From contig NC_087105.1 in NCBI RefSeq assembly GCF_963855985.1, forward strand, positions 870,501 through 934,500: a DNA stretch of 64,000 bases, in the 5' to 3' direction. Shown here one piece after another: positions 13,595-24,900 of this stretch (position 1 is its first letter; each line of letters begins with the position of its first letter). The translations under genes were made by a program, and so were the position numbers. The notes under the pieces are model-generated. The model did no database searches. It was not told the origin of the DNA and worked only from the letters and a program-made list of their open reading frames with translations. The DNA is from Ostrinia nubilalis. Taxonomy: Eukaryota; Arthropoda; Insecta; Lepidoptera; Crambidae.

Positions 13595-14966
13595 ATGCAG
13601 GTAATTTTAAAGGTTTCATTAGCCCTGTAAACTAAAAAATTGTCTGATGGTCAACTTTTGTTAATTTACGGATTTTATTTTTAGAATCCCAATGAGGATA
13701 CTGAATGGAATGATGTCCTCCGGGCCAAAGGGATCCTGCCGCCCAAGGAGAAGGAGGTTTCTGAAGAAGAGATCGTGAATATGATCGAGCAGACAATTCT
13801 ACAAAAGCAGGTTGAAAGTGAGTATGGAGCAAGTTTGAGGTTATGGAAACACCTGAGATTATTTTTCTATTTTATTACTGAAATACTGATAATAGTGTTA
13901 AATAATGACATGAATTTTACTACACCATGCAATAATTTTGGCTTGATTTTGCTAAAATCGTAGTTTTTGTGTCATATTTGTGATTCAACTAATATAATTT
14001 GCATTGATGACTCATAACATTTATATTTATAAATCATGTTAATTTTAGAGGATAAACAACTGTCAGAACTGGACTTAGACGGTCTCGATGAGCTTGAGGA
14101 CTCTGAAGATGAAGCTGTTCTAGAAGAGTATAGAAGGAAACGGATAGCAGAGCTCAAAAAGTTGGCAGAGAAGCCTCGCTTCGGAGACGTGAGGGAGGTC
14201 TCGGGGCAGGACTACGTGCAGGAGGTCAATAAAGCTGGAGAGGGCATTTGGGTGGTCATACATTTGTATAAACAAGGGTAAGAAGTTCTAATTTAACTTA
14301 AACTTTGCACTGTAATACAAAAAACAATAATTTATTATGAGTTACAAAAAGTGCATTTTGAACTTACAAACTTTTACTTGCAGTATCCAGCAGTGTGCAC
14401 TCCTCAACCAACACATGAGGCAACTGGCAGCCAAGTTTCCGTACACCAAGTTCTTGAAGGCGGTGGCTCAGACCTGCATCCCCAACTACCCCGAGAGGAA
14501 CCTGCCCAGTGTGTTTGTGTACTTCGAAGGAGATATGAAAAAGCAGTTTATTGGTGTGGAGCTGAGAGGAACTGCTCTCACATGTGATGGTAAGATTTTG
14601 TTATTTTTATTGATAAAAATATCAAATGATTTGTAGGCCTTGTTCAAATAACTTTTGACCTGTGAACGAACTATTAAATATTTTTTATAATGAAGAAAAA
14701 CCAAACCAATCACAATTAGTAAAAAAAACTGTTTTATAGTGTAGTAGCTTTGTGTAGTAGATATTTTAAAAATTTGAACTTCTAGGCCCAGTTACAGTTA
14801 AGGTTTGAACTCCTATACATAATGTGACCATGAGTTTTTACTGTTTGTTCCAGAATTTGAGTTCCTACTAGGACAAGTAGGAGCAGTGGAAAGCACAATA
14901 AAAGAGGACCCCAAACCAAAGATCAAGGACAAAATGTTTGCAGACCTTGGCTCCAATGACTGGTGA
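13595..14966 (+). CDS. viaf: Phosducin-like protein 3 (PDCL3 / VIAF), complete, 5 exons
   Basis: Coding exons are 13595-13600, 13685-13817, 14049-14277, 14384-14589 and 14854-14966, all with GT-AG introns and matching phases, giving 228 residues (family members are about 240). The first exon encodes only Met-Gln before a GTAATT donor. The protein opens with the family's [20 protein letters not shown] segment. A helical acidic stretch follows (about 50-80, [17 protein letters not shown]), then a thioredoxin-like domain (about 95-205) with [12 protein letters not shown], the Phe-Pro-Tyr-Thr-Lys-Phe block, [11 protein letters not shown] and FVYFEG. It ends [11 protein letters not shown]. Known family role: a cytosolic co-chaperone that works with the CCT/TRiC chaperonin in folding actin and tubulin; the Drosophila orthologue was named viral IAP-associated factor. 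The codon use and GC of this gene are ordinary, unlike the convergent IntS1 gene. All expected parts are present. Confidence 0.95.
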
Positions 14967-15239
14967 TGTTTGTCATAGATGAATGCTTTTCATTTGTCTA
15001 TGATTTGTTAAGGAAGTGACAATAGACTTTGCTTGGGGTTGGTGGGTTCGATTGTAGCTTGTAATGCGAATATTTATTTATTTTCTGTTAAGTTACTAAC
15101 TAAAGATTACTTTGATAGTATTAAAATGAATGTATTTTGAATATGAATGAGATGTGAAATTTGGAAATTGTTATATGCAATTTACCTATCGACCTAAGTG
15201 CACAAATTACACCTTGGTTGAGTACAAGATGAAATATGT

Positions 15240-15245
15240 AATAAA
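15240..15245 (+). terminator. Poly(A) signal of PDCL3
   Basis: AATAAA lies 274 bases after the PDCL3 stop codon in AT-rich 3' UTR, followed by a T-rich stretch. It is the first canonical hexamer after the stop that I noticed. Confidence 0.65.
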
Positions 15246-15603
15246 TTTTAATATTTTTTACACTACAGTTATCTCTTGTATTCAATGTGTTTCTATATCC
15301 CTGTTTGTAGTCCCAGAATGACTTGTTATCAAAAATGAATCAAAAGTATAGAATTGAATTATCATTTTATTTCTGTAATGTCTTAAAACTAAAAATATTT
15401 ACATTCTTTTTTCTTTCTACCATAAAAGGTACAAATAAAATTATAGTTCTGGATCAAATCGGTACAGCCAGTCTTTTACACCAGCCTGTAAATTAAATCT
15501 TCAATCATCATCAATCATGTATGCAATACTTTAAACAATGTTGGCATGTAAGTGTTTTGCCTAAAAATAATTTTCAGTTCAGTAATCTTATTTTGAAGTA
15601 AGC

Positions 15604-15609
15604 TTTATT
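15604..15609 (-). terminator. Poly(A) signal of IntS1
   Basis: On the minus strand AATAAA lies about 145 bases after the IntS1 stop codon (15754-15756). With the PDCL3 signal at 15240 this places two convergent 3' ends within about 360 bp. Confidence 0.6.
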
Positions 15610-15753
15610 ATGATGACTGGCAAGGTCAGATATTGAGTTTATATTCGCAAAACGAAAGCAAAACCGAGAAATACGAGGCCGCAGCGTTTAGAGGGCAGTC
15701 CACGTTTGTTGTATCATGATGAGTGGTTGTGGAAGTAGCAACGGTCAGTCTGC

Positions 15754-15965
15754 CTAGCACCCTCGTAGCGTGTTGAGCGCAGCCACGGTGCGCGCCAGCG
15801 CGGATTCGGCGGGCAGGCGCGAGGCGAGCGCGAGCGCGAACGTTCGGCGCAGCAGCGTGCCCGCGTGCTCGGGAGCGGCGCACGCTAGCTCGGGCAGCGC
15901 GTCCAGCGCGCTCGCCGCTACTTCTGGCTGCCGCGACTCCAGGCACTCCAGGATCGCTTCTAGCC
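15754..15965 (-). CDS. IntS1: IntS1 exon 26 (terminal, with stop)
   Basis: Begins after a TTTCCCAG acceptor, completes a Gly codon with exon 25, and encodes LEAILECLESRQPEVAASAL through HAGTLLRRTFALALASR to a TAG stop. Residues 1384-1453 of the part in the window. The segment corresponds to the HEAT-like C-terminus of vertebrate INTS1. It is single copy. Confidence 0.92.
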
Positions 15966-18900
15966 CTGGGAAAGGATGATGCGGTCAGTAAATTGTTTAC
16001 GATATACGACGTAATTACATGTGACAGATTAGTCTGAAAAAAGTAAATGTTCTGAAAAACCTCTTCGGGATGATTTGCCTCCGTTTTCAACGAGACTCTC
16101 TAGCTCTGATTATTGTTTTGTAGCTGATAGTTTAGGGTTTACGGGCATGCTGCCGAGAAGGATATCATCTACTTGGAATACAGTGTTAACCTTAGTAGAT
16201 TCCTAAAAGTTCGTGTTGATGGCTGGCTTCCACTATGGCCACCAAATTATTTTTTTTACACGTAAATCTAGGCGCAGACTACAGATTTTTAACAGGCCGA
16301 TAGTTGGGCTCGATTCTAATTTGCATGAAAAATCGGCTGATCCAATGTGCGCACTTCCATACTGATTAACAGCCTGACTCAACTATCGGCCAACTAAAAG
16401 TCTAGTCTGCGGGCAGTCTTCCCAGCACACTTGACTCACCCGGGCGTGTATCAGCGACGGCAGGCAGCAGTTTAGGCAGCAGCGAGAGCGCGGCGGCGCG
16501 CAAGATGGCGGCCGCGTGTGCTGGCCCGTCCCAACGTTTATCCCACGCTTACGACTACGTTTAATACACAGCAGTCTCGACTCACCCGGGCGCGTGTCGG
16601 TGGTTACCCCACGCTTACGACTACGTTTTATACTCGCACTAAGCACACTCGACTTACCCGGGCGTGTGTCAGCGACGGCAGGCAGCAGTTTGGGCAGTAG
16701 CGAGAGCGCGGCGGCTCGTAGGGGCCCGCCCCAGGCCCCGCCCCGGCGTTTATCCCACGCTTACGACTACGTTTAATACACAGCAGTCTCGACTCACCCG
16801 GGTTTGTATCGGCGTTCACCCCACGTTTACGACTGCGTTTCATACTCGCACTAAGCACACTCGACTCACCCGGGCGTGTATCAGCGACAGCAGGCAGCAG
16901 TTTAGGCAGCAGCGAGAGCGCGGCGGCTCGTAGGGGCCCGTGCGAGGACGCACACAGCGGCGCGGCGGCGCGCAAGATGGCGGCCGCGTGCGCCGGCCCG
17001 CCCCAAGCACCGCCCCGGCGTTTATCCCACGCTTAATACTCGCACACAGCACACTCGACTCACCCGGGCGTGTATCAGCAACGGCAGGCAGCAGTTTGGG
17101 CAGCGCGCAAGATGGCGGCCGCGTTCGCCAGCCAGCCCCAGGCCCCGCCCCAGCTGTTATCCCACGCTTGCGACTACGCTTAATATTCGCACTAAGCACA
17201 CTCGACTCACCCGGGCGTGTATCAGCGACGGCAGGCAGTTGTTTGGGCAGTAACGAGAGCGTGGCGACACGCTATATGGCGACCGCGTAAACTGGACCGC
17301 CCCATGCCCCGCCCCGGCGTTTACCCCACGTTTACGATACGACTACGTTTCATACTTGCACTAAGCACACAGCACACTCGACTCACCCGGGCGCGTATCA
17401 GCGACGGCAGGCAGCAGTTTGGGCAGTAACGAGAGCGCGGCGGCTCGTAGAGGCCCGTGCGAGGACGCGCACAGCAGCGCGGCGGCGCGCAAGATGGCGG
17501 CCGCATAAACTGGGCCACCCCACGCACCGCCCCGGCGGTTATCCCACGCTTAATACTCGCACACACCACACTCGACTCACCCGGGCGTGTATCAGCAACG
17601 GCAGGCAGCATTTTGGGCAGCGCGCAAGATGGCGGCCGCGTGCGCCGGCCCGCCCCAGCTGTTATCCCACGCTTGCGACTACGCTTAATACTCGCACACA
17701 GCACATTCAACTCACCCGGGCGCGTGTCGGCGACGGCAGGTAGCAGTTTGGGCAGTAGCGAGAGCGCGGCGGCTCGTAGGGGCCCGTCCCAACGTTTATC
17801 CCACGCTTACGACTACGTTTAATACACAGCAGTCTCGACTCACCCGGGTGCGTGTCGGCGGTTACTCCACGTTTACGACTACGTTTTATACTCGCACTAA
17901 GCACACTCGACTCACCCGGGCGTGTATCAGCGACGGCAGGCAGTAGTTTGGGCAGTAGCGAGAGCGCGGCGGCTCGTAGAGGCCCGTGCGAGGACGCGCA
18001 CAGCGGCGCGGCGGCGCGCAAGATGACGGCCGCGTGCGCCGGCCCGCCCCAAGCATAGCCCCTCGTTTATCCCACGCTTAATACTCGCACACACCACACT
18101 TGACTCACCCGGGCGTGTATCAGCAACGGCAGGCAGCAGTTTGGGCAGCGCGCAAGATGGCGGCCGCGTAAACTGGACCGCCCCATGCCCCGCCCCGGCG
18201 TTTATCCCACGCTAACGACTACGTTTAATACACAGCCTTCTCGACTCACCCGGGCGCGTGTCGGAGGTTACCCCACGCTTACGACTACGCTTAATTCTCA
18301 CACTAAGCACACTCGACTCACCCGGGCGTGTATCAGCGACGGCAGGCAGTAGTTTGGGCAGTAGCGAGAGCGCGGCGGCTCGTAGAGGCCCGTGCGAGGA
18401 CGCGCACAGCGGCGCGGCGGCGCGCAAGATGGCGGCCGCGTGCGCCGGCCCGCCCCAAGCACCGCCCCTGCGGTTGCCCCACGCTTCGATCTCCTATGAG
18501 CAAATAACACAGAGTTTATTTATTTATTTTATTTTATTCGGAAAACCAACAGCAATACAATACAAATAATGGGACCTTAAATTATGTATCTGCTTAGCCA
18601 TTTATAGGTAATCGCAAATGGAAGTTTAGGCAAATAGATCTTTCATATGGAATTACAGGACAGATGTGTCACTCCAAGAAATTTTGACAAAAAATGCGAA
18701 GGATCAAAACATTAATTTAGAATTCCAAAATTAAGTTACGAACTCGCAAAGTTACACGAATTCGAATACGAATTCCGCTTGACAAGTCATCAGCCACAGT
18801 GATTTTTGGTGACTTGCCAAATCGCTGGTTTTGAGAAGACTTACCTGCAGCAGCTAGTTGCAGCCACAATTACTTAGCAAATGATACATAGATCTTTCGT

Positions 18901-21900
18901 ATATGTAACAACGAGACACGTGCGTGCTATGCTGGTTACAGTTGCACGAAGGTGTTGCGGCCAGCCGGGCGCGGGTGCGCGCCGTGATATACTTTTATCG
19001 ACGTCAAAATGTTATGGGCAAAATCGATAAAATGGCGTGATAACCGCTTATCCTGGCGCACGTAGAATTTTGTCCAATGACCCCAAGCTACCCATCCTTA
19101 TCGCTCGCGAGTAATTATATTGCTGTCGCGACTGTGCGACGGGCGCCCGCAGTGAGTGTGCGAGCGTGACAGCAACATAATTACGTGTTCGCAGACCAGG
19201 CTTTAGTTGTGAAGAGCCGTAGAAAACTCACCTGCAGCGACCAATGTAGTTGCGCGGGCGGCTCGCTGCGGCGCTGTAGTTGGAGCAGCGCGTGCGGCGG
19301 CGGCGCGGCCGACGCGGGCGCCGACACGTCACCGCCGCTCAGCGCGCTCAATGCTGGCGTGCTCCTGTAAACACATAAATAAAATAATAAATAAAAATAA
19401 AAAGCTTTTATTTCCACAAATTTACAATTTTATAAATTAAGTTAGAAGCATTTGTCTTCACTCTTGTGGCACCCCTGTATGGGCAAAAGCCTCCTCCATT
19501 CCGCTCCATTTCTTCCTGTCCTGAGCTAGGTCGAGCCAATTTTCTCCCGCTACTCTCATTATATCATCAGCCCACCTTTCTTTGGGTCTCCCAACATTCC
19601 TCTTCCCCTTCGGTCCCTTCCATTCTGTTGATGTTATAGTCCATCTTCTATCTTTGTACCTTGCTAGGTGTCCAGCCCACTGCCATTTTAGTTTTAAAGC
19701 TTTTTGGAGGGCATCTGTTAGTTTTGTTTGTTGTCTAATTTTGTTGTTTCTGATTTTTTGAATTTTTCTTATTTTCAGAATGCTCCTCTCCATCGCATGT
19801 TGACATGATTCTATTTTTGCTCTATTTTTGGTCTGGTACACCCAAGTTTGGCTCCCGTATAGTAAGCATGGTAGTAGGCAGGTTTCGACTACGGTTCTTT
19901 TCAGGTGGAAGCTATAGTTGCCTTTCAGGATCTCTTTGTGCGACCAGAACTTTTTCCAGGTGATGTTTATCCTTCTGCTTATTTCCTCTTCGTTGCTATC
20001 TTTGTTGAATGAGACCTGTTTTCCCAGGTATATGTAGTCCTCGACATATTCTATGCATTTTCCATGTACCCATGTTGGTGTTTTGAGACTGTTCGTCATT
20101 ATTTTTGTCTTTGACATGTTCATAGCTAAACCTGTTTTTATGCTTTCTTCTGCCAGTTCGCATATAAACACATAAGCACATTAAATAGACACAGTTCAAC
20201 AGTATTGTGGGAGTGGGAGGTAAACTGACGACTGACAGGTATGCGAAAAGCACCCGGGTCGTAGAGCTGATGGCTGTGTAGCGATGCGCTAGCGCAGAGT
20301 CTCGGCCGCTCTGCTGCTTCGTGTTCAGGGAGCCGTCCTGTGTCTAGAGGGAGCCACTCACGCGACGGTCTCGCGGTGCGGGCGGCGCGCGGTGTAGCGG
20401 CGGACGAGCGCGCACACGCGGTGCACTAGCGCAGAGTCTCGGCCGCTCTGCTGCTTCGTGTTCAGGGAGCCGTCCTGTGTCTAGAGGGAGCCACTCACGC
20501 GACGGTCTCGCGGTGCGCGGCCAGCAGCGCGGCGGCGCGGTGCGGGCGGCGCGCGGTGTAGCGGCGGACGAGCGCGCACACGCGGTGCGCTAGCGCAGAG
20601 TCTCGGCCGCTCTGCTGCTTCGTGTTCAGGGAGCCGTCCTGTGTCTAGAGGGAGCCACTCACGCGACGGTCTCGCGGTGCGCGGCCAGCAGCGCGGCGGC
20701 GCGGTGCGGGCGGCGCGCGGTGTAGCGGCGGACGAGCGCGCACACGCGGTGCGCTAGCGCAGAGTCTCGGCCGCTCTGCTGCTTCGTGTTCAGGGAGCCG
20801 TCCTGTGTCTAGAGGGAGCCACTCACGCGACGGTCTCGCGGTGCGCGGCCAGCAGCGCGGCGGCGCGGTGCGGGCGGCGCGCGGTGTAGCGGCGGACGAG
20901 CGCGCACACGCGGTGCGCTAGCGCAGAGTCTCGGCCGCTCTGCTGCTTCGTGTTCAGGGAGCCGTCCTGTGTCTAGAGGGAGCCACTCACGCGACGGTCT
21001 CGCGGTGCGCGGCCAGCAGCGCGGCGGCGCGGTGCGGGCGGCGCGCGGTGTAGCGGCGGACGAGCGCGCACACGCGGTGCGCTAGCGCAGAGTCTCGGCC
21101 GCTCTGCTGCTTCGTGTTCAGGGAGCCGTCCTGTGTCTAGAGGGAGCCACTCACGCGACGGTCTCGCGGTGCGCGGCCAGCAGCGCGGCGGCGCGGTGCG
21201 GGCGGCGCGCGGTGTAGCGGCGGACGAGCGCGCACACGCGGTGCGCTAGCGCAGAGTCTCGGCCGCTCTGCTGCTTCGTGTTCAGGGAGCCGTCCTGTGT
21301 CTAGAGGGAGCCACTCACGCGACGGTCTCGCGGTGCGCGGCCAGCAGCGCGGCGGCGCGGTGCGGGCGGCGCGCGGTGTAGCGGCGGACGAGCGCGCACA
21401 CGCGGTGCGCTAGCGCAGAGTCTCGGCCGCTCTGCTGCTTCGTGTTCAGGGAGCCGTCCTGTGTCTAGAGGGAGCCACTCACGCGACGGTCTCGCGGTGC
21501 GCGGCCAGCAGCGCGGCGGCGCGGTGCGGGCGGCGCGCGGTGTAGCGGCGGACGAGCGCGCACACGCGGTGCGCTAGCGCAGAGTCTCGGCCGCTCTGCT
21601 GCTTCGTGTTCAGGGAGCCGTCCTGTGTCTAGAGGGAGCCACTCACGCGACGGTCTCGCGGTGCGCGGCCAGCAGCGCGGCGGCGCGGTGCGGGCGGCGC
21701 GCGGTGTAGCGGCGGACGAGCGCGCACACGCGGTGCGCTAGCGCAGAGTCTCGGCCGCTCTGCTGCTTCGTGTTCAGGGAGCCGTCCTGTGTCTAGAGGG
21801 AGCCACTCACGCGACGGTCTCGCGGTGCGCGGCCAGCAGCGCGGCGGCGCGGTGCGGGCGGCGCGCGGTGTAGCGGCGGACGAGCGCGCACACGCGGTGC

Positions 21901-24900
21901 GCTAGCGCAGAGTCTCGGCCGCTCTGCTGCTTCGTCATGTTCAGGAAGCAGTCCAGGATGCCGTGGATCTCCTCACTGAAAATATACAAGACTTTATTTG
22001 AGTAAAGTACAATAAATTCTAGTCTGTTTAGTGCCACTTCTCGCCCGTTATCGACGTGAAGTCGCGCTGGTCCTTCGCAACTTCATCTTCTCAGCGCTAC
22101 CTGGAACGAGTGACGGTTACTTGGTTTCCCAAGTACGCTTTCTTCACCACATGATCTTCTTTCTTTCCAGGTGTCGTAAGCCAAATCTCCACTTAGGCAG
22201 CTTGTTGCTCGACACACGGCTGCTAAAATGGAGACGCTGCCTCAACCTAAGGCACGATTTCGTCGCCGCTGACAGAGCCACCTTTTGTCGCTCGACCCGA
22301 GGCCGCCTCTGTGTGTACTCGCCTCTCGAACAGGTCGTGGTCGGGCACGAGGCCGCCTCTAGAGCGCGCTGTGTACTCGCCTCTCGAACAGGTCGTGGTC
22401 GGGCAGCACCTCGAGCGCGCCAGCAGGTGTGGTGTGGCGGCGGGACACGAGGCCGCCTCTAGTGCGCGCTGTGTACTCGCACAAAATATAACAGAAGGTA
22501 AACTTCATACTAAGAGCGCTCGAGCCACGCACACATAGACACCGCTCACGTACGAGTTATCAAGACTGTCTTGGACGAATGCGAGGCGCGACTGCGTTCG
22601 CTTGAGTGACGCTGCTCACGCGTTTGTAAAATTATTTTGTTTGTGCGAAAATGAGTGAACAACAAAAAAGGGGTTAAGTAGACGGTTGCTTATACTCAAC
22701 ATTAAAAACTAAATTTTCGTTTTTTAACAACACCAATATTGGGGCACCATGATTGTGTCAGAAGAAAATCGTTAGAGTTCGCGTCGCGGAAGGTGCGGTT
22801 TATTTGATGTTGAGTATATTTTGTGGTACTCGCCTCTCGAACAGGTCGTGGTCGGGCAGCACCTCGAGCGCGGCCAGCAGATGGTGGTGGTGGCGGGCGG
22901 GTGCTCCGCGCAGCAATGCGGCGGCGAGCGGCAGCGCGCGCGCGCCGGCGCCCCATACGCGCGCCCAGACCGCGCGAACGGACGCCTCCATGCGGGACAG
23001 CCTGTTGAAGCGAGAAACGTTTTAGCAAAACTATATTGGGAGATCAATGAGGGCTATCGTTTTAGCGCTCACCAGTTAGCGCCACTGTAGAGTAAGGTCC
23101 TGTCACTTGCTAGTAGCGAAGACAGTGGCACCAACTGGTGAGCGCGAAAGTGGTAGGAGGACTATCGCATTTGCACTTATCAAGATGGCGCCACTGTAGA
23201 GTAAGGTCCTGTCAATCGCCAGGGGTGCCAACTGTTACGTATAAAAACGATAGCCCTCATTGATAAATCTATCCGTCTCTACTACAGACATGAACTCCTC
23301 GACATGTCCACAACAAACATTATAAAAGTTAAGCTATTGGAAAAGATTTTCAATGAACAGTGAGACGACCCAGGGGGAGCTACTCCAAAAATCGTGATCC
23401 GAAGTTTCGAATGCTGCCATTTCTCACACGCATAGCGAGATATCAGAATGAGCGACGGTGACAGATAGACCCGAAACTACGTAAACAGTGTTTCAGAGTA
23501 GCCCCCCAGGACCGAGTCGCCTGATACGGAGGGCCAATCCCAAATAAAATGAGAATGAGCCAGGCAAAGAAGAACTTTTGGGTTCCCTACGTTTTATGGA
23601 AAGTCGTTTCACTTCTTTTCGTCTCCTGTTCTTCATCTGCTTTTCTTCGACTCTTCTTCTTCTCATGTTCTTCTTTCTTCTTCTTTTTCCTTCTTTCTTT
23701 TTCTCTTTTCTCGAAGAAGAAGCGACAGAAAATGAAGATGGGAAGAAGAAGAATAGCAAGAAAATGAGAAGACGAAGACGATGACTAATACAATACCTAC
23801 ATACATAACCTTTCGATGCTACGGCATTCGACGTTTCGTCCATTTAATGAAACGGCATTCAATGTTTCGTACATTCGAGATTATGAGCATTCGATGAAAC
23901 GGCTTCGATAAAACGACATTCGATGAAAGACTTTCGATAAAACGTAGGGAGCCCTGTGCGGCTAGCACGAAAAACTTTCGAGTTCGAATAGTTTGCGTAT
24001 TCGAATCGCCATCAAAAGATTTAGTACGAAAACTACAACAGCTCCCTTGTGAACATGTCGTAAAGTGAACTTAGTATGAGAAATGGTTGCACGAAACTTA
24101 TTTTGAGAATCAAAATTGTTAAGTTATCGTTTAATTTGCCAAGGAAAAAAATTGTGAAATGGCTCCTCCCCCTACAGTACAATGAAGTGGAGCAACTATT
24201 AAGAACACCCGTCTGACGGTCAACACCAAACAGATGTTGTCTCCACCTATCTTCCAGCGGTGTCTTTTAGCAAGCACTGATCCCAAGCAAGTTTAACTTA
24301 CGCAGGGCTGAAGATAAGAAGATATGTAGATGAGATAATATGTAGTACTACTACTACATTATGGTTTCACTCACATCACATACACTCACTATCGCACTCA
24401 TAAATAATACATACACACACATACACTCTCATAAAACACACACTCTTACACATAAAGTAAAGACTTTCTTATTGGGCATATTATTAGTTTTTTTTCCTTA
24501 CATTTTTTTTTGTGTTTACGATGGCATAGGTGGCTTTTCAAACTTAAATTGTGTTTATTTATTTTGTTGTTACTAGTATAAAGTGCATTTACAACGCCAT
24601 TTAACTTCAAGCCCCAAGAGACAGGTGTAACCTAGTATGGGGACCACTAGCAATACTAAGTTGTAACCTTGGTTAAATAAAGGATCTATTATTATTATAA
24701 TTCCAAGGTTGAGTATCGAATTTTGTCGAATACGCAAACGATTCGAAGACGAAAGTTGTTCATGCTAGAGGTACATAAGTTTCGACTGACTTGTGCGCGT
24801 GCTCCTTCCCGTGGTGCGGCTGGTGCGCCAGCGCGGTGAGCAGCGTGTGCGCCACGCGGTCCGTCGCGCTGGTGCACGCCGCCGCCGCCGCGCGCACGCC

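Noticed and set aside
15626..16090. 154-codon minus frame extending beyond exon 26
   Set aside because: Different reading frame from the conserved terminal exon; the conserved frame starts at the acceptor at 15966-15968 and stops at 15754.
16383..18569. Many 60-129-codon frames on both strands
   Set aside because: By-products of the degenerate exon 25 array. Only 18322-18493 has both splice sites and a family match.
19458..20171. 237-codon minus frame as a host gene
   Set aside because: It is the C-terminal part of a LINE reverse transcriptase with the N-terminal catalytic part missing.
20341..21800. Micro-introns of 24 nt between exon 23 copies (and 25 nt between exon 20 copies)
   Set aside because: GT...AG ends exist, but the length is far below known spliceosomal introns, and the exon 23 units would not keep frame.
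20282..21975. Regular spaced repeats reminiscent of a CRISPR array
   Set aside because: Units are contiguous copies of a eukaryotic exon with no unique spacers; same for the other arrays.
23493..23843. 116-codon minus frame rich in Lys/Arg/Glu
   Set aside because: Low-complexity purine tract translated; no homology expected.
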